Origin: Athripsodes cinereus
Lineage: Eukaryota; Arthropoda; Insecta; Trichoptera; Leptoceridae
Assembly: GCA_947579605.1 (NCBI GenBank)
Contig: OX388319.1
Coordinates: forward strand, 22,457,447-22,521,446
Direction: 5' to 3'
Length of the DNA stretch: 64,000 nt
In this document: positions 31,024-40,909 of the stretch, piece after piece
Numbering within the stretch: position 1 is the first letter of the stretch
Layout: every line of letters starts with the position of its first letter
The notes under the pieces: model-generated
What the model was told of the DNA's origin: nothing
What the model saw: only the letters and a program-made list of their open reading frames with translations
The model's database searches: none
Position numbers and translations under genes: made by a program

Positions 31024-31869
31024 TCTATAAACAATTATTAATATTTTTAATCTCTATACAAACTTCCGTAATTGTCCAAGTGTGTCACCGTGTAGTGTAA
31101 AGAAAAAAAAACATTTTTGTTGAACAATCATACTTAACTCAGATTTGTTTATAAATTATCTGCTGCACGTAATATTATGTAGGTACAAATTTATTTTTTA
31201 GGTAAATACCTATTTGAAATTTATAAAAATTCTAATCCATGATTTTTCAAAATTGAAATTTCCGAACCACAGATGTTTGATTTTTTTATCTTATTATTGG
31301 AGAACTTTTGATTTGGAATGTAACACATATATAGAGAATGATAATGGCAGCATCACTCATATATTGGGTGCAATGTCAAAAAAAGAGAGAGAGAGATGTT
31401 TGATTTTGTATAAATCTCCATATTGTTTTTTCTATTGAAATTAAAAAATAATTAAGTTAATTAAAATTAATTAAATTAATTTAAAAATAATAGTAAATAA
31501 TTTTCTTCGCAATTTTTCTTTCCGTGAATTTGTTTCACCACTTTCTTTTATATATAAAAGATATTATATGGGCAATTCACCCAGATCAAATCAGTACTAA
31601 ACTAACGGCCGATTACATAAAAATGAAAAAGGCTCATTAAGTTTTCGCGTAAAAAGCTTCTAGTAGTAACCATAGTAACTAACAGAACTTTAACTTCTCC
31701 GACTTTCTCTTAAAGGGAACTTTTTGATTTATATGGAACCGGCTATAGGTAAAATATGAATCTTGCATTATGGGTATTAAGGAGACGACACATCTAATAT
31801 AGGTATATATATCATTTTCGTGTCACGGTGTTTGTTATAATACTCCTCCGAAACCAATCGACTTGCCTT

Positions 31870-32420
31870 CGCGCAGTCTAAGACTGCGGCTATGCTGATG
31901 AAAGGGAGTCTTAGCAGAAACAGAAATCCTATACTCAGAATGTCTGCCAGTGAGGATGGTTGAGGAGTATAAGTATCTGGGTGTGGTTATCGATAGGAAC
32001 TTCTCCATTGTTCAGCATGCTAGGGCGGTTTCCGTGTTGAGTTGAATATATTTTGTAATCATATATGTAGGCACACATAAATTTTGTAATAGTTTAAGTC
32101 CTTAGTACGTATTCGTACGTAACTGTAAGATAGACTTAAGAAAAGTTATGTATATTTCTAGACGGAAGTTTTTCTTTAAAAACCATATGTTGTGTAAATG
32201 TGTGTGCCATCCTCAATGTGAGATTTTCCACCAAGGGTACATCAAGAAAGTATTTTAATTGTCGAGTGGGTTTTGCAGAGGAAATCCCATAAGGGTAACC
32301 TCGAGCCCACTTTTAGTTAAAAAAAAAACTTTTGCTCTAGATTGACTGGGTGACATGAGAACTGATGTTCTTGAAACATCCAGGGGTAAGTGGTGGGAAC
32401 CCCTCCCTTAATGTATGATT
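31870..32420 (+). pseudogene. Retrotransposon fragment with reverse-transcriptase remnant and family E 3' end
   Basis: At about 31885-32040 two frames give LMKGSLSRNRNPILRM and then, after a frameshift, VRMVEEYKYLGVVIDRNFS, a conserved post-catalytic region of non-LTR reverse transcriptases. After a deletion the 3' non-coding region (32090-32417) parallels the 23244-23756 insertion: AGTGGGTTTTGCAGAGGAAA, AGGGTAACCTCGAGCCCACT, GACATGAGAACTGATGTTCT and the terminal CCTTAATGTATG. No duplication was determined. Confidence 0.65.
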
Positions 32421-32789
32421 TGTCTTCAAAACGAATAATATTAATATGTCGTTCACCTTTACAAACTTCCCTTACGTCATGTCTATCATTACGTAATATG
32501 TGAAACTTTAATTTTAGCGAATAATTTTTATCTTCTTTTGAATAGGTATATAAGTAAAATAATGTTATAATATTAGCATGTAAATTATTAGTATTAGCAT
32601 GTTTCTACGTAATCAAATCTACACAATATTTGTGTCTGTTCACATGTTCATAATATGTACTTTATAAATACCGTAATTATAAATAAGACAGGGGAAAATA
32701 ATGCACTCTTAACAAAATTTTATCCGTTTATTGATTGACTTGACGTAAGCATATTTTGTAAAGCTCTTTTAAATACTCATTTCAAACAG

Positions 32790-32930
32790 CTTTAGCAAAC
32801 TGCCTTTCTCCTATAAAGACGTTCCATGGAAGGGACTACAAACTCCTCAAAAACTCGCAACGTTGTGTAGTCAAAGGGCTTTTTAAGTATTATCTTTATG
32901 ATGGTTAATATGGATAGAAGTGTCAAAAAT
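32790..32930 (-). pseudogene. Jockey/CR1-like reverse-transcriptase fragment
   Basis: The minus-strand frame reads IILKKPFDYTTLRVFEEFVV and PSMERLYRRKAVC, parallel to KIILRRPMDYPTDRLREEMK and TVGKLYKKFAL in the element at 43957. Only this C-terminal part is recognisable, and it ends in a stop. It is a single old fragment. Confidence 0.55.
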
Positions 32931-33664
32931 ATTTGAGCCATGGTGTTGCCAGTTTCTGAATAATTTCCTAAAATATTCGCCGCCATTTCTCAGGAAAGTG
33001 CTTATGCCATGCGCAAAGTGTTATTTTGTCAGGTGTTTTGATGTTTAAATTCTGACGGGGAAAGCAATATAATACTAGTGGGTAGTGGGTATATAAATAA
33101 TAAAATTATTAGTATGATAATCAAGTTTAGAATAATTTTATATCACATAGAAACAGTATTCTTGTTAGTATTCATCATTGCCATTATAAAAATAATAGTC
33201 AAAACATTTATTGCTTATGTAGTTTTACTGGGTTTCATTAAAGAAAAAGACAATAATGCTGATAGCCTAAGTACTTTCTCAAATAAACAGCCGAATGGAG
33301 GATTAACTATGTTTTTTAATAATGAAATTTAGGACACCTCTGAACAAGATTTGTTGAGTGTAGAATTTCGGATAAAAGGTACATACAATAAGTCCCCAAA
33401 CTTCTGCGGTATTCGTGTAGACTCCTTCAATGATACAATATGTAGAAAAATATTATATTCAAATACCTGTAGAAATCTGATAATACATAAGATATTTTTA
33501 GTATTTTTAGCCAAAAACATGCCCAAAAGATGAGACCTCGCATAGAGTGAATTATTTGTTCCCTGTCTTGTCTAATTAGTGATGTGAGAAGAGAAAATTC
33601 TCCAAAGAAATTTCTCGAGAACGAGAAATTTCTCCTCTGATGGAAGAGAAATTTCTCTCTATAA

Positions 33665-33815
33665 TTATTTATTTATTTATTTATTTTATTCTTCACTGTA
33701 CATTGTTTACAATAATACAAATTAACATAGAAAATATCATTTATACAATTCAATGCACAGAGGGCGAGTTTATCGCTGAAATGCGATGTCTTCCAACTAA
33801 CCAACTCCTTCTTCT
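33665..33815 (-). repeat. LINE/SINE tail inside the hAT MITE
   Basis: TTATTTATTTATTTATTTTA, TTCACTGTACATTGTTTACA and GGCGAGTTTATCGCTGAAAT, TCTTCCAACTAACCAA. It is absent from the corresponding site of copy 3 (48750-48765), so it is an insertion. Confidence 0.7.
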
Positions 33816-33928
33816 TAGTGGTATTATGAGCATTCGCCCAGTGCACCTCGCAGCCAACCTGATTGATCCAAAAATTTGTGGGGCTGATTAAGGCCCAAAT
33901 CAGAAGTTATTAACACTTTTTTTCCATG

Positions 33929-34452
33929 TCTCTCTCTCTCTGGTTTCAATCCTGGGATTGGTTTGCAGCAATTATCTCTTTAATTCTTCTCCTCCACTCC
34001 TCCCTGTCTTGTGCGGTTCTTTTGATTTCTGCATATGATGAGCAGCGCATGTCCACCAGCAGGTCCTCTAGGTACTCTCGGCGTGGGCGTCCCCTAGAAT
34101 TTGTCCCCTCGGTCATACCCTCCATTACGGCATGCAAGAGGCCTTCTTGTCGTATTACATGGCCGATCCACCTTGCACGCCTTTCTGACAAAATCTTGAG
34201 CAGGTGCCTTCCTCCTTCGATTCTTTGAAGAACTTCTTCGTTTGTGATGTGGTCTCTCCAGGAAATTCCTAATAGTCTTCTATAGGTCCACATCTCAAAC
34301 GCCTCTAGTCTTCGTTTATCTCTTTCAGATAGGCACCATGTCTCGCAGCCGTACATCAGGATACTCCATACATAGGTCTTGATGAGGAGTATTCTCAGTC
34401 TCAGGTCTATATTGTATTATTATTATTATTATTATTATTTCTATTATTCAGG
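33929..34452 (-). pseudogene. Second RTE-like retrotransposon C-terminal fragment (family F)
   Basis: Inserted between TCCATG (33923-33928) and TCCATG (34453-34458); copy 3 of the hAT family has continuous sequence here. The open minus-strand frame runs from 34405 to the stop at 33946: LRLRILLIKTYVWSILMYGC, ETWCLSERDKRRLEAFEMWT, ISWRDHITNEEVLQRI, RRARWIGHVIRQEG, SRGRPRREYLEDLLV and EEWRRRIKEIIAANQ. It is the reverse-transcriptase C-terminal region, about 150 codons without interruption, so this is a relatively young insertion. An ATT microsatellite lies at the truncated 5' side. Confidence 0.88.
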
Positions 34453-34771
34453 TCCATGTACGTACCTGCAATTTTTTTTTAACTTAAATATGGGCATGTG
34501 GGGTGTCAAACATCAAGATTTTTCATCAGTTATTAGCAAGTTTCTGTATCTAACATTTTTTTGTTTCCATAATTAATTGTAGCCATGTTGGTGATAAATT
34601 GTCTCAACTTTTGTACATTGTTATTGATTGATTGAATAAAGTATAAATTTATGTAGATATTATTATTATACTGTTAAATAAAAAATAAAAAAAAATCTCC
34701 GAAAATTCTCTACTTCTCGGTAAATTTCTCGAAAAATTATTTCTTGAGAATTCCACAACACTATGTCTAAT

Positions 34772-35130
34772 TAAAGGCTTTCATCGAATAAGGGGGAATG
34801 TCTTATGAGTTCTCATGTGAAATTGCCCTTTATTCGATAAAAACTTACATTACAATTTTCATGAAGTACCTACATATAAACATAAGAACGGACAAAAATA
34901 CTTCTAAGATTAGAAATTTTCGAGCATGAACTTAGAGACACATTAACAAAAACGAACAAAATAATATTCTAAAGTTCTATCTGCTTTCGTCTTCTATATT
35001 TCTTTCACATTTTCTTATACCTATTTAATTCAGTTTTTATTCATTATTCTGAAGTAGGTTATTAGCATATTATTAAATATTCTATATATTGAAGTGTAAC
35101 TTTGTGGAAATGCATTATAAAAGATAATAT
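34772..35130. other. AT-rich stretch, no feature recognised
   Basis: No coding signal or known repeat words. Confidence 0.35.
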
Positions 35131-35133
35131 TTA

Positions 35134-35221
35134 AATTAAATCAAACACTGTTTTTTCCACCATGAGACATAAATCTGAGATATAAATCTCATAGTGGAAT
35201 AAAACAGTGTTTGATTTAATT
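35134..35221. repeat. 88-nt hairpin
   Basis: AATTAAATCAAACACTGTTTT pairs with AAAACAGTGTTTGATTTAATT (21 bp) and the stem extends through TCCAC../..GTGGA and TGAGA/TCTCA with small bulges. Size and shape are like a miRNA precursor or a tiny foldback element. Function unknown. Confidence 0.75.
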
Positions 35222-35504
35222 ACCTTTAGCATATTATTATTCATTCGCAGTCGCACAGCTTTTGAAGCTCGGTTATAATTTTTTTGTCATTCAATATTAG
35301 TCGCAAACTTAGTTTTTGTCACTCAAATAACATAAGAATCAGTTCATCGTTAGTCAACCATTTGTTTTTTCAATATTATAGATATAGAAAAGCCTTAAAT
35401 GCACCTAAATACCTCTAGAAGCTTTTACTTCTATTTCCTGTCAGGTTTCGATTTTCCTGTAAATGGTACGTATTCTCAAAACATAATTCTTCTTCACGTA
35501 TCGT

Positions 35505-35697
35505 AATGGATGACCATTTAGGAGAAAGCTTCCCTGTCCTGGGCGGCGCGAAATAGCTTCCCCACGGTCTATTCTCGAATGTTTCGAAGCCAGGAGAGCT
35601 GTCTTTTGCCGACCCCTCTGCGGCCCTAGATCTTGACGCGCTGAAGTATGGTGTACTTGTTGCCTCTCATTACATAGCCATAATACGATGCTAACAT
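35505..35697 (-). pseudogene. RTE-like C-terminal fragment (family G)
   Basis: The minus-strand frame reads GYVMRGNKYTILQRVKI, then after a stop GRRGVGKRQLSWLRNIRE, and LFRAAQDREAFS. These are the GKRG.GRR...WLRN and D-R motifs of the C-terminal tail of RTE-like proteins. Several stops; old. Confidence 0.7.
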
Positions 35698-36189
35698 AAT
35701 TATAATAATAACATAATTATGAAAACATAATTATACATCTCGTTTTCAGCGATACGTTTAAAATATAAAAATAAAATCTGTACCTGAGAGCCATTTAGTC
35801 TTAAGTGCTAAAATGCCATTTTAAAATTCAATTTTTTAATCGTAAAAATCTCAACATTTTACTAGTAATAAGAAGTATATAGTGTATACAGCTTATTACA
35901 TAGACCCTATAGTATAGAACCTAAGTTTTTCTGTACTTTATACTCACGACTTATGTGTTATTTTCGCTTTTTTCGTAGCTTTGGCATTTTTATCAAAAAT
36001 GCACTTAAGTCCTAATGGCTCTCAGGTACAGAAATGAATTCAGCTTCTCACATTTACAAATAGACGAGCTTTCAAATTATTTTATTCCCATTGTGAAGTA
36101 AATGTAAAATGAGCAGTTATTTTCTCAACAATGCTGTCTTCCCTTTGATCCGTGGAGTTCCCGACAGACAATATTAACATAACATAAAA

Positions 36190-36415
36190 TAAATACACAT
36201 TAATAATAATTTAAACAGATCAAACTAATCCCAAATTACGACCCTTATATTAAGACTACTAATGCGACGATACATATAATAAACAATGCATCAACGCACA
36301 AACATCTAACACCCAGACCCAGGACAATTTGGCAAGGGTTATTTATCATTTTGCTCCGGTTGGAAATCAAACCTGAGACCTCGTGACTAAAAGGCGAGAG
36401 CATTACCTCTGCGCC
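36190..36415 (-). mobile_element. tRNA-derived SINE (family S2), with head
   Basis: On the minus strand the head reads GGTGTGGCGCAGAGGTAATG (box A TGGCGCAGAGG), a variable arm, and CTCAGGTTTGATTTCCAACC (diverged box B). The body GTCCTGGGTCTGGGTGTTAG, ATGTATCGTCGCATTAGTAG and GGGATTAGTTTGATCTGTTT is the same as at 8779 and 48958. This is the only one of the three with the complete head. Flanking duplication not identified. Confidence 0.82.
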
Positions 36416-36639
36416 ACACCGATCGTCTAAAACGATCTTATATACTTTCACTGCATGTTTTCGAGTGTCATGTGAAAGGTCATCTTCAATTGAGGGAGGT
36501 ATGTCACCGCATGGAAAGGACGACTTGAATGTTTTAACATTACATAACATAGAAAGTATATTCAGCATTTCAGTTATCAATACATTTAAGTAAGTGAATA
36601 ACCACAATGAACACCAATATTAGATTCCGTCGAGTCCCG

Positions 36640-37375
36640 ACGACTTATCCACGCGGCCACGTGCCTTAGCTGTTAAGACTCAGAAACCGCGAAATGCTGT
36701 TTTTTTGTTGGTTTTTACATTTTTTAAATCGTCTTTAATAATGTTACATATTCACGGAAAAAATATATGTTATAGATCAATTCTTTTTCTATTGAATGGT
36801 AATGTTTTGAGTTTGGATAGTTTATTTATTTTTTTGATAAAAATTCCGAAAAAAATATCATTTTTTTGTTTTTGAATCACTTTGCTTGAATACCGGGTGG
36901 AACAGCGACATATTTTTTTTTTGTTATAATGCCTAATAATATTTTGCAGTGAAATGTCATGTAAATATTTTCAACAAATATTAAAATCAGTTTTAAAATT
37001 AAAAAAACCTTCAGTTGAGGAACAATTCATATTTGTATGACGTCTTTATTTTTGTCCAAAGAATGAGAGAGTCTTATACTTTATCTATACGCGCACGAGA
37101 GAAAAATGACACAGTCGGTTCCGAGCCGGCTTGCAGTGCGGACGTGGGGTCTGCGCTAATTTTTTGTTTGTTTTTTTGTTATTATTAAATTAGGTATATA
37201 ATTTCACAATATTTGCATATAAGTCTCGAGTATATAAGTACTACACTACGGATCATACCTTTTGGAAAAATGTATTTTACGACGAATTTAATCTTGATTT
37301 TTTTTGCATATTTTATATTTTTTTTTATCTTATTAAGTACATAATGCAATATATTTATCGAAAACAATATATTTT
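36640..37375. other. AT-rich stretch, no feature recognised
   Basis: One GC-richer patch at 37085-37155 (GGTTCCGAGCCGGCTTGCAG). No coding frame or repeat family was identified. Confidence 0.35.
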
Positions 37376-37377
37376 AT

Positions 37378-37480
37378 ACATCTTTTTTATTATTATTATT
37401 AAATATGAACAAATAACAAGGAGTAAAATATCCATGTAAAATGAGCAAGCTAATCGCTTCTTCCAACTAACCCATTTTTT
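37378..37480 (-). repeat. LINE/SINE tail copy
   Basis: Contains AAGCTAATCGCTTCTTCCAACTAACCCA-type words of the 29110 family (longest shared part TTCCAACTAACCCATT) next to an ATT repeat. Confidence 0.55.
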
Positions 37481-37547
37481 TAGTAGGCTTGCCCATATTT
37501 ACTTTTTTATAAAAAAAATTATACATAAAAAAGAAATCACGACATAA

Positions 37548-37712
37548 TTATCCCATAAGTAGGGTAACCAGCAGAACAGTTGCATGTAATAAACATGCAG
37601 GCCGTCTTCTCTGTGCCAATAAAAAAAATAAGACATTCAAGATGGGCGGCAAACCTCATCGCTGAAATTGAGTTGTAATACTTATGTCTTTATTTTTTCG
37701 AACACCTCTTTT
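37548..37712 (-). mobile_element. 'GTGGAGCACCC' family copy, 5'-truncated
   Basis: ATTATCCCATAAGTAGGGTA, ACCAGCAGAACAGTTGCATG and GGCGGCAAACCTCATCGCTG match 9380-9500 with scattered changes. The TAG tail is lost. Confidence 0.75.
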
Positions 37713-37971
37713 CACTTTTTTTATTGTAAACAAAAATAACTTTTTTTGTTTTAACACCAGAGCACAACGTTTTTTTAATCAAAATTTAATGTGCTATGAT
37801 ATACCTGCTTGGTTAAAAAAAAAAACACCAATACTGTATTTGAAATATGTATACAAAAAACATTTTGTCGAAAATCCCTAAATTATTACCATCAGTGTAG
37901 CTGCATTTAGCTATGCCACCAATAATATATACTGTATTAGGCATATTATTACAACACGTAGAAATGCATTC

Positions 37972-38004
37972 TGTGTGTGTGTGTGTGTGTGTGTGCGTGT
38001 GTGC
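37972..38004. repeat. GT microsatellite
   Basis: About 15 GT units with one GC. Confidence 0.9.
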
Positions 38005-38273
38005 AGAAGTACCTACTACCTAGATATAGGCTAAAATTTTATAGTAGTTATTATTATTATTCTCTTTTTGTTAGAAGTTGTAATTATTATTATTACCTAC
38101 TAGTGGCGGGACCAGTGGGGTAATGAGCAATTTTATTATTCCACAAATTAATACAAAAATTTAAAAGCACACCTGACTTGAGAAAATGTCTATACCCTTC
38201 CCCCCATTTCCTCTTTCACATCGCCAATTTTTCGATTTAGTATAAGACTGAGATATTTCACGATTATATTTAT

Positions 38274-38552
38274 GTTCCGTTGAGCACTCGGTAAAGAATA
38301 GGTCAACCACTTTTTTCTGTAAGTTTTCGAGTGTCCTGTAAAAGTCAGGTGTTCGAGAAATTTTTCATTTTAAACTCGGCGATAAGATTTGCCACCCTTC
38401 CTAAATGTCCTATTTTTTATTGCGGCTGATGCTGACCACCCCACTTGTGGGATAATAGATTAAAAGTTGCACCCTCCCTCACCCATGAATGTTACAGGAA
38501 TGTCATCCATACATACTTGTGGGATAAGCCGTGATAGTATAGAAGTAGTAGA
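38274..38552 (+). mobile_element. 'GTGGAGCACCC' family copy interrupted by a 58-bp insertion
   Basis: Runs from TCCGTTGAGCACTCGGTAAA through TTTTCGAGTGTCCTGTAAAA to GGGATA, where it is interrupted at 38456-38513, and resumes with AGCCGTGATAGTATAGAAGT and a TAG tail. Confidence 0.82.
38456..38513 (-). mobile_element. 58-bp family E retro-insertion with 12-bp TSD
   Basis: Flanked by ACTTGTGGGATA at 38444-38455 and 38514-38525. The minus-strand sequence GACATTCCTGTAACATTCAT, GGGTGAGGGAGGGTGCAACT then TTTTAATCTAT is the 3' end of family E (compare 23244-23320). It is a full-signature insertion of only 58 bp. Confidence 0.85.
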
Positions 38553-38615
38553 TATGTATGTGCCTACAATTTCAAAATTTACCCAAATTTTTGAAATTCT
38601 ATCCCCCGTCGCCAG

Positions 38616-38675
38616 ATTTCCATTACGATACATAGGAATATTCCAATTTCCATTACGATACATAGGAATATTCCA
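38616..38675. repeat. 30-bp tandem duplication
   Basis: Two identical 30-bp units starting ATTTCCATTACGATACATAG. Confidence 0.95.
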
Positions 38676-38699
38676 ATATTTTCATACCTATCAGAAATT

Positions 38700-39145
38700 T
38701 ATATGAAAAATATGTAATCGGGTGCTATTTTGCATGTGTGGAAAGCACGCCACTGTGTGTCCTGCTGTGTGACGCACTAGTGTGTCCCCCTCTAACCTCT
38801 CCCCTCCCTCTTCATCGCTTCTTTCCGCATTCACTCACTGGACTTTGTAAAAATAATTTGAGTAAATTCGTATGTGTGCTTGTATTGTTTGTGTATTGTG
38901 CTACAGAAGTTTATATTAAACAAGCAATAGAAATGCATAGTTATAATCGTTGTGTATTTCATGTTATAGGTCGGTATTTATTGATTATCCTTAAATGTGG
39001 CTGCTATCATATATTATATAGTATCTGGTAATGATTTAGACAATATTATTAGACAATTTGAAAAAAGGCACAAAATGTGACCTTGTCTTTATGAACAGTA
39101 CCCCTTACGTGCAGTTAGTTCACTGAATAACAAATTGTGGGAGAT
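38700..39145. other. No feature recognised
   Basis: An open frame at 38738-39031 (97 codons) shows no domain, no matching relatives in the window and ordinary base use for the flank, so it is not called a gene. Confidence 0.35.
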
Positions 39146-39148
39146 GCC

Positions 39149-39193
39149 GTGATGGTTTATTTTTATCATAATATGATAAAAATAAACCATCAC
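39149..39193. repeat. 45-nt perfect palindrome
   Basis: GTGATGGTTTATTTTTATCAT pairs completely with its complement (ATGATAAAAATAAACCATCAC). The left side overlaps a truncated 3' end of the 'GTGGAGCACCC' family (TGTGGGAGATGCCGTGATGG). Confidence 0.9.
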
Positions 39194-39986
39194 TATGTAA
39201 ATAATGTCAACTTCCAAGAAAAATATATTTCAATTGATAATAAATACTAGACTATGATATAAAATAAATCGTTAATGTTTTTCAACTAATCTAACCTAAA
39301 ATTTTCAATTTTCAGAAACCAACATAATAATATCAAAAATTTTATTTATAAAATAATTTTTCTTTCTTTGTCAAGAATTGTTCTAATCATACTTTTTATT
39401 TGACAATATTCTCAGGGTAAAGCCGGATACTGAGCTAGTAATATTATAAACGCACAAAACTTTGGTTGAATATTTTGGACTAAGTATTATTTTTATTATT
39501 ATTATTATTATTAATCCTTGGTCCTGACTATGAGCTGAGAAAATAATAATATCAGCGGAACTTCGATACTCGTATTGAGATGCACTATTATTATTATTTA
39601 TACCGTCGTGTCGTATTGCACTAACACATTCAAATATAACATTTGTCTTAATACACACATCTAAGCAATAAAGGTGTTCTCCTATTGGATAATTTGGCGG
39701 AATTTTTTTATTATATACTAAACGACATTTTACCTAATCATGATATTTTATTTGAGTAGGTCTTCCTCTTAATACGCCCGCTCCCCTACATTTTGTGGGA
39801 AATGCCGTGATGAATAAGTGAATGTTTTCATAAAATTCACATACCACGTATCCAAATCAAATTAAACAACATATTATGACAAATAAATTGACACGATCCT
39901 TTATCCTTTCATTTATGATTGAGGTCTGCTACCTAAGACTGATCTAAATAGGTGCCTACCTGGTACATAACAGACACACTCCCTTA

Positions 39987-40687
39987 AGGCGGCCATACAC
40001 ATGACTGTAGCAGGCACACTTGCATAACAGCTCATTGCACATGCCATCTACTATCATGTATATACGCTAACTGGCATGCCTGTATCTGCCACGCAAGTAG
40101 ATAGCACAACATTTGATTTACTGGCATGCAACATGAGGGAGGGGACGCGGGGGGCTACGAAACCGGCATGTGTGAACGTCGCGACAGGTACAGGTATACC
40201 AGTAGCTGACCTTCTTTTTTATTTTATTCGCAATTTTCCCTAACAATTAATCAAATTTTTCTGGCAGCATTCTTAAATGGTTTCTGTACCCATCTATATC
40301 TTCTTGTCGCATTTCTGTAAGCAGACAACTACTTGCTCCAAAATTTTCCCTTCTGCTAATCCAATCTTTCACCCAAATTCGTCTTCTTTTACTACTCTTT
40401 TTTCTCTCATTAAATTAGCCACACATTGTACTGCTTATTGCAATATGATGATATTGAATTAATTTCGAATGTTTTCCATTGCAAAAAAGCTTGAGAATGA
40501 GTGATTTGAGACATGTACTGTCTCGTGGCTAGCTTGTGTATACGTCTTGCAAATACAGGCATGCAAGGACGCAAATTGCATGCAAGTTTAACTTGCAAAT
40601 GTATCCACATCGCGCCAGTAACTTCCACATGCCATTAACAAGCATGCACGCTACTGTTCCATTTTACAGGCATGTGTATGGCTGCCT
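39987..40687. mobile_element. TIR DNA element, non-coding
   Basis: Ends AGGCGGCCATACACATGACT and, on the complement, AGGCAGCCATACACATGCCT. Subterminal regions carry many GCATGC/GCATGT words (for example ACTGGCATGCCTG, CAAGCATGCACGC). Flanks TTA and ATA do not form a clean duplication. No transposase frame; superfamily uncertain. Confidence 0.7.
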
Positions 40688-40771
40688 ATACTTACAATTA
40701 GGAAATAACTAATTATGATCCTAAATGTTGTATCTGTCAAAAGGCCAACATTTGATTGTGCCCTTGAGATG

Positions 40772-40905
40772 TCCGTGGAGCACCCGACAAATAATAGGTC
40801 TTTTACTCTTTTCCGTGAGTTTTTGACTATCCAGTAAAAGGCTGTTCGAAAAAGTAAAGACTTTTACATCTTAAATTTAGCTATGAGTTTTGTCACATCC
40901 TTAAT
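40772..40905 (+). mobile_element. 'GTGGAGCACCC' family copy, 3'-truncated
   Basis: CCGTGGAGCACCCGACAAAT, AGTAAAAGGCTGTTCGAAAA and ATCTTAAATTTAGCTATGAG match the 5' half of the family and stop before the 3' part. Confidence 0.75.
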
Positions 40906-40909
40906 GTCT

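Larger units (their letters stand above)
30203..31560 (-). mobile_element. Helitron-like non-autonomous element, copy 2 (with nested insertions)
   Basis: Begins (3' end on the minus strand) with CTAGCTGACCCAGTGAACTTCGTACCGCC, matching the 3' terminus of copy 1. The body homologous to 26820-27374 continues to about 31560. It is interrupted by a 160-bp palindrome-bearing segment (about 30234-30465) and by the retro-insertion 30517-31023. The outer limit at right is approximate. Confidence 0.6.
33577..34763. mobile_element. hAT MITE, GAGAAATTTCTC family, copy 2 (long, invaded)
   Basis: Perfect 8-bp duplication TGTCTAAT at 33569-33576 and 34764-34771. Ends TAGTGATGTGAGAAG and, on the complement, TAGTGTTGTGGAATTC. 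It is inverted relative to copies 1 and 3. The middle (for example CATGTGGGGTGTCAAACATC) is shared with 48321-48854. Nested inside are a LINE tail (about 33665-33815) and an RTE-like fragment (33929-34452). No transposase. Confidence 0.92.

Noticed and set aside
33078..33332. 84-codon open frame with hydrophobic stretches
   Set aside because: Composition is that of translated AT-rich DNA (Ile/Phe/Lys); no signal peptide logic or family motif.
38738..39031. 97-codon open frame on the plus strand
   Set aside because: No domain, no splice context, no similarity to any other element in the window; length is within chance for AT-rich DNA.
40277..40628. Open frames inside the 39987-40687 TIR element as a possible transposase
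   Set aside because: Only 60-70 codons each, no DDE or zinc-finger motif, and they overlap subterminal repeats.
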